DNA of 8,318 nt, taken from contig JAEWHQ010000377.1 of assembly GCA_023387715.1 (NCBI GenBank), positions 1 to 8,318 of the forward strand, given 5' to 3'. Both the position numbers and the translations under genes were made by a program. Under the pieces are notes generated by a model, which worked only from the letters and a program-made list of their open reading frames with translations, was not told the origin of the DNA and did not search any database. Below, piece after piece: positions 6,973-8,318 of this stretch; within the stretch, counting starts at the first letter, position 1; every line of letters begins with the position of its first letter. This DNA is from Pseudomonadota bacterium. GTDB lineage: Bacteria; Pseudomonadota; Alphaproteobacteria; Rhizobiales; Rhizobiaceae.

Positions 6973-6981
6973 ACATTTTCA

Positions 6982-7500
6982 GTGAGAGAAAACTCTGAAA
7001 ATAAATCTGCAGCAAAATTACGTGCGGCTTGGCGTATGCAGCAGCGTTATCATATTGCGGCGGCTGAGATAGCCGCAATTATAGGTTTATCAGAAAACAT
7101 CTATCGTAAACGGCTTTTAAAGCTGGGGCTGGATTGTTCCCATATTGAAAATCCGTTTGGCCTTTATGGTGAGGCCACGGGTATTATGGTGAAACTGCAA
7201 ACAGAGCTTGCACGACTGGCAAATGACAGTGGTCTGCCGGATAAGTCTTCGGCGGATGCACTCACCGCATTGGCGCGAACCGTGAAAACGGTAGTGGAAC
7301 TGATGCGGGAGGGGACGGCAGAGCCGGAAACCGGCAGTGCGACTCAAGAAGATTTGACCGATATTGGTGCAGCTTTAGACAAAATTGACAGGAGAATAAA
7401 CGAACTTGCAGGGGAAAGGGCGGCTGAAATCCTGCGTCGCCGGTCTGAGTGTGCAGCAGAAAATAGCATTGAGCAGAGAGTGGTTGTTTCAGGCGCGTGA
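6982..7500 (+). CDS. Probable small terminase subunit, GTA gp1-like
   Basis: Protein of 172 residues from GTG 6982 (178 from GTG 6964). The N-terminal part has a helix-turn-helix look: AAAEIAAIIGLSENIYRKRL (about 26-45), as expected of a subunit that recognises or holds DNA. A central helical region follows (about 58-110, with LQTELARLAND and TALARTVKTVVELM), then an acidic linker and a C-terminal helix (about 124-159, ALDKIDRRINELAGERAAEI) that could form a coiled coil for oligomerisation. Its position immediately before a GTA-type terminase large subunit matches gene 1 of the Rhodobacter capsulatus GTA cluster, which has been described as the small terminase. The assignment rests on position plus fold pattern rather than on strong sequence recognition. 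Its last 95 bases overlap the large subunit gene. Confidence 0.68.
   Translation: MRENSENKSAAKLRAAWRMQQRYHIAAAEIAAIIGLSENIYRKRLLKLGLDCSHIENPFGLYGEATGIMVKLQTELARLANDSGLPDKSSADALTALARTVKTVVELMREGTAEPETGSATQEDLTDIGAALDKIDRRINELAGERAAEILRRRSECAAENSIEQRVVVSGA
7390..7394 (+). promoter_or_regulatory. Candidate ribosome binding site AGGAG for the terminase large subunit
   Basis: AGGAG lies inside the small terminase gene, 11 bases before TTG 7406, the first possible start after the in-frame stop at 7397-7399. The spacing is somewhat long. The later candidates GTG 7451, TTG 7469 and TTG 7484 have no clear site. Confidence 0.4.
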
Positions 7501-8318
7501 TGCGCAATTACCGCCCTCTGGCAATTGGCGCAGCTGGCTGATTTTGGGCGGGCGCGGATCAGGAAAAACCCGTGCAGGCGCCGAGTGGGTGTCGGGTATG
7601 GCGCTTGGGCTGGCACCATTTACAAAAAGAGCCAGCGGCCATATTGCGCTGGTCGGCGAAACCCTTGGCGATATTCGCGAGGTTATGATTGACGGGCCTT
7701 CGGGCATTTTATCCGTTTCACGGCTGGAGCGCCCGCGTTATGAAGCAACGCGCCGCCGGTTAGTCTGGCAAAACGGGGCGATTGCCTCGCTTTATTCATC
7801 CGAAGATCCGGACAGTTTGCGCGGGCCGCAATTTGATGCGGCCTGGTGTGATGAATTGGCGAAATGGAAACATGCTCAGGAAACATGGGACATGTTGCAG
7901 TTTGGCTTACGGCTTGGCGATAATCCGCGCCAGATCATCACTACAACACCACGCGCTGTACCACTATTGCGGCATTTGCTGGATGATAAAAACATCCCCG
8001 TTACACGGATGAAAACCAGTGAAAATGCGGCGCATCTGGCCAGTGCTTTTATGGCTTCAATTGAAGAGCGTTATGGCAATACGCGACTTGGCCGTCAGGA
8101 GCTTGACGGCGAAATGATTGAAGAACGCGCTGATGCTTTATGGTCGCGCGATATGATTGAACAGGTTATTTGCGCAGATACGCCGGAGCTCACACGCATT
8201 GTTGTGGCGCTTGATCCGCCTGCAACATCGAATAAAAATTCTGATTCTTGCGGCATTGTGGTGGCTGGTCTTGATGAAAACGGTGTCGGCCATGTTTTGC
8301 TTGATGCCACTATGAACC
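7406..8318 (+). CDS. Terminase large subunit, GTA-type (3' end outside window)
   Basis: ATP-driven DNA-packaging motor and nuclease that cuts DNA and pumps it into procapsids. From TTG 7406, 304 codons are visible, the rest lying right of the window. Walker A is GGRGSGKT (residues 48-55), in the context QLPPSGNWRSWLILGGRG that is typical of GTA gp2-like terminases. Walker B with the catalytic acid is FDAAWCDE (143-150), in SLRGPQFDAAWCDELAKW. A coupling-type motif TTTPR is at 179-183. The nuclease domain begins with VVALDPPA, where Asp270 is the expected first metal ligand. The segments QETWDMLQFGLRLGDNPRQI and LGRQELDGEM also resemble the Rhodobacter GTA terminase. The ATPase motifs are intact, so the gene is not obviously decayed. 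The start is uncertain (see the AGGAG site). Expected downstream partners are portal, prohead protease and HK97-like capsid genes. Confidence 0.93.
   Translation, partial: MQGKGRLKSCVAGLSVQQKIALSREWLFQARDAQLPPSGNWRSWLILGGRGSGKTRAGAEWVSGMALGLAPFTKRASGHIALVGETLGDIREVMIDGPSGILSVSRLERPRYEATRRRLVWQNGAIASLYSSEDPDSLRGPQFDAAWCDELAKWKHAQETWDMLQFGLRLGDNPRQIITTTPRAVPLLRHLLDDKNIPVTRMKTSENAAHLASAFMASIEERYGNTRLGRQELDGEMIEERADALWSRDMIEQVICADTPELTRIVVALDPPATSNKNSDSCGIVVAGLDENGVGHVLLDATMN

Larger units (their letters stand above)
6624..6981. other. Divergent intergenic region between the wall synthase and the small terminase
   Basis: A stretch of about 358 bases with no supportable protein gene; only very short reading frames occur (for example ATG 6859, five codons). 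It should hold the promoter of the leftward wall-synthase operon. Minus-strand TATAAA (6671-6676) could be a -10 element, but no good -35 is seen. A small hairpin GCCG-gttt-CGGC lies at 6701-6712 without a T run. A candidate plus-strand promoter and a clear plus-strand terminator are listed separately. Confidence 0.6.

Noticed and set aside
6830..7078. 82-residue minus-strand frame across the terminator and the start of the small terminase gene
   Set aside because: No ribosome site or family resemblance, and it runs through the terminator hairpin and antisense to a better supported gene.
1..8318. CRISPR array, insertion sequence, integrase or attachment site
   Set aside because: No regularly spaced repeats, no transposase or recombinase motifs in any long frame, and no terminal inverted repeats or target duplications were seen.

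Overview
The window looks like a chromosomal segment of an alphaproteobacterium, most likely of the order Hyphomicrobiales (Rhizobiales; Brucella/Bartonella/Tokpelaia-like). The evidence is the set of families present: DUF1491, DUF2336, small separate DUF1214 and DUF1254 membrane proteins, a PBP1A-family enzyme of alphaproteobacterial type, and a terminase large subunit of the Rhodobacter gene transfer agent (GTA) type. Base composition looks close to balanced by eye, lower than in many free-living rhizobia; this was not computed. The genus is a guess from gene content only.

Layout. (1) Bases 2-2210, plus strand, form a tight three-gene block. It holds the C-terminal catalytic part of a sensor histidine kinase (cut by the left edge), a membrane-anchored protein with two peptidoglycan-binding domains whose start lies inside the kinase gene, and a DUF1491 protein. 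(2) Bases 2222-3202, minus strand, hold a DUF2336 protein that converges on the first block with only 11 bases between stops. (3) Bases 3203-3318 are a short intergenic stretch with two inverted repeats. (4) Bases 3319-6623, minus strand, form a second compact block transcribed leftward: a bifunctional PBP1A-type peptidoglycan synthase, then DUF1214, then DUF1254, with gaps of 12 bases and an overlap of a few bases. (5) Bases 6624-6981 are a divergent intergenic region with no convincing gene. It carries a clear Rho-independent terminator on the plus strand only about 25 bases before the next gene, and a weak candidate promoter about 125 bases before that terminator. (6) Bases 6982-8318, plus strand, hold a probable small terminase (GTA gp1-like) and the first 304 codons of a terminase large subunit (GTA gp2-like). 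The two genes overlap by 95 bases, and the window ends inside the second.

Working together. Blocks 1 and 4 point to envelope and peptidoglycan biology: a sensor kinase co-transcribed with a wall-binding protein, and a wall synthase co-transcribed with two small membrane-anchored proteins. Block 6 is the probable head end of a domesticated phage-like DNA-packaging cluster. It sits directly beside chromosomal housekeeping genes, with no integrase, tRNA or attachment site in view, which fits an inherited GTA better than a recent prophage; the genes to the right of the window would decide. The most interesting non-coding signal is the terminator placed between any upstream promoter and the terminase genes, which could act as an attenuator or as the 3' end of a small RNA. 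No wholly new system could be established from this window alone.
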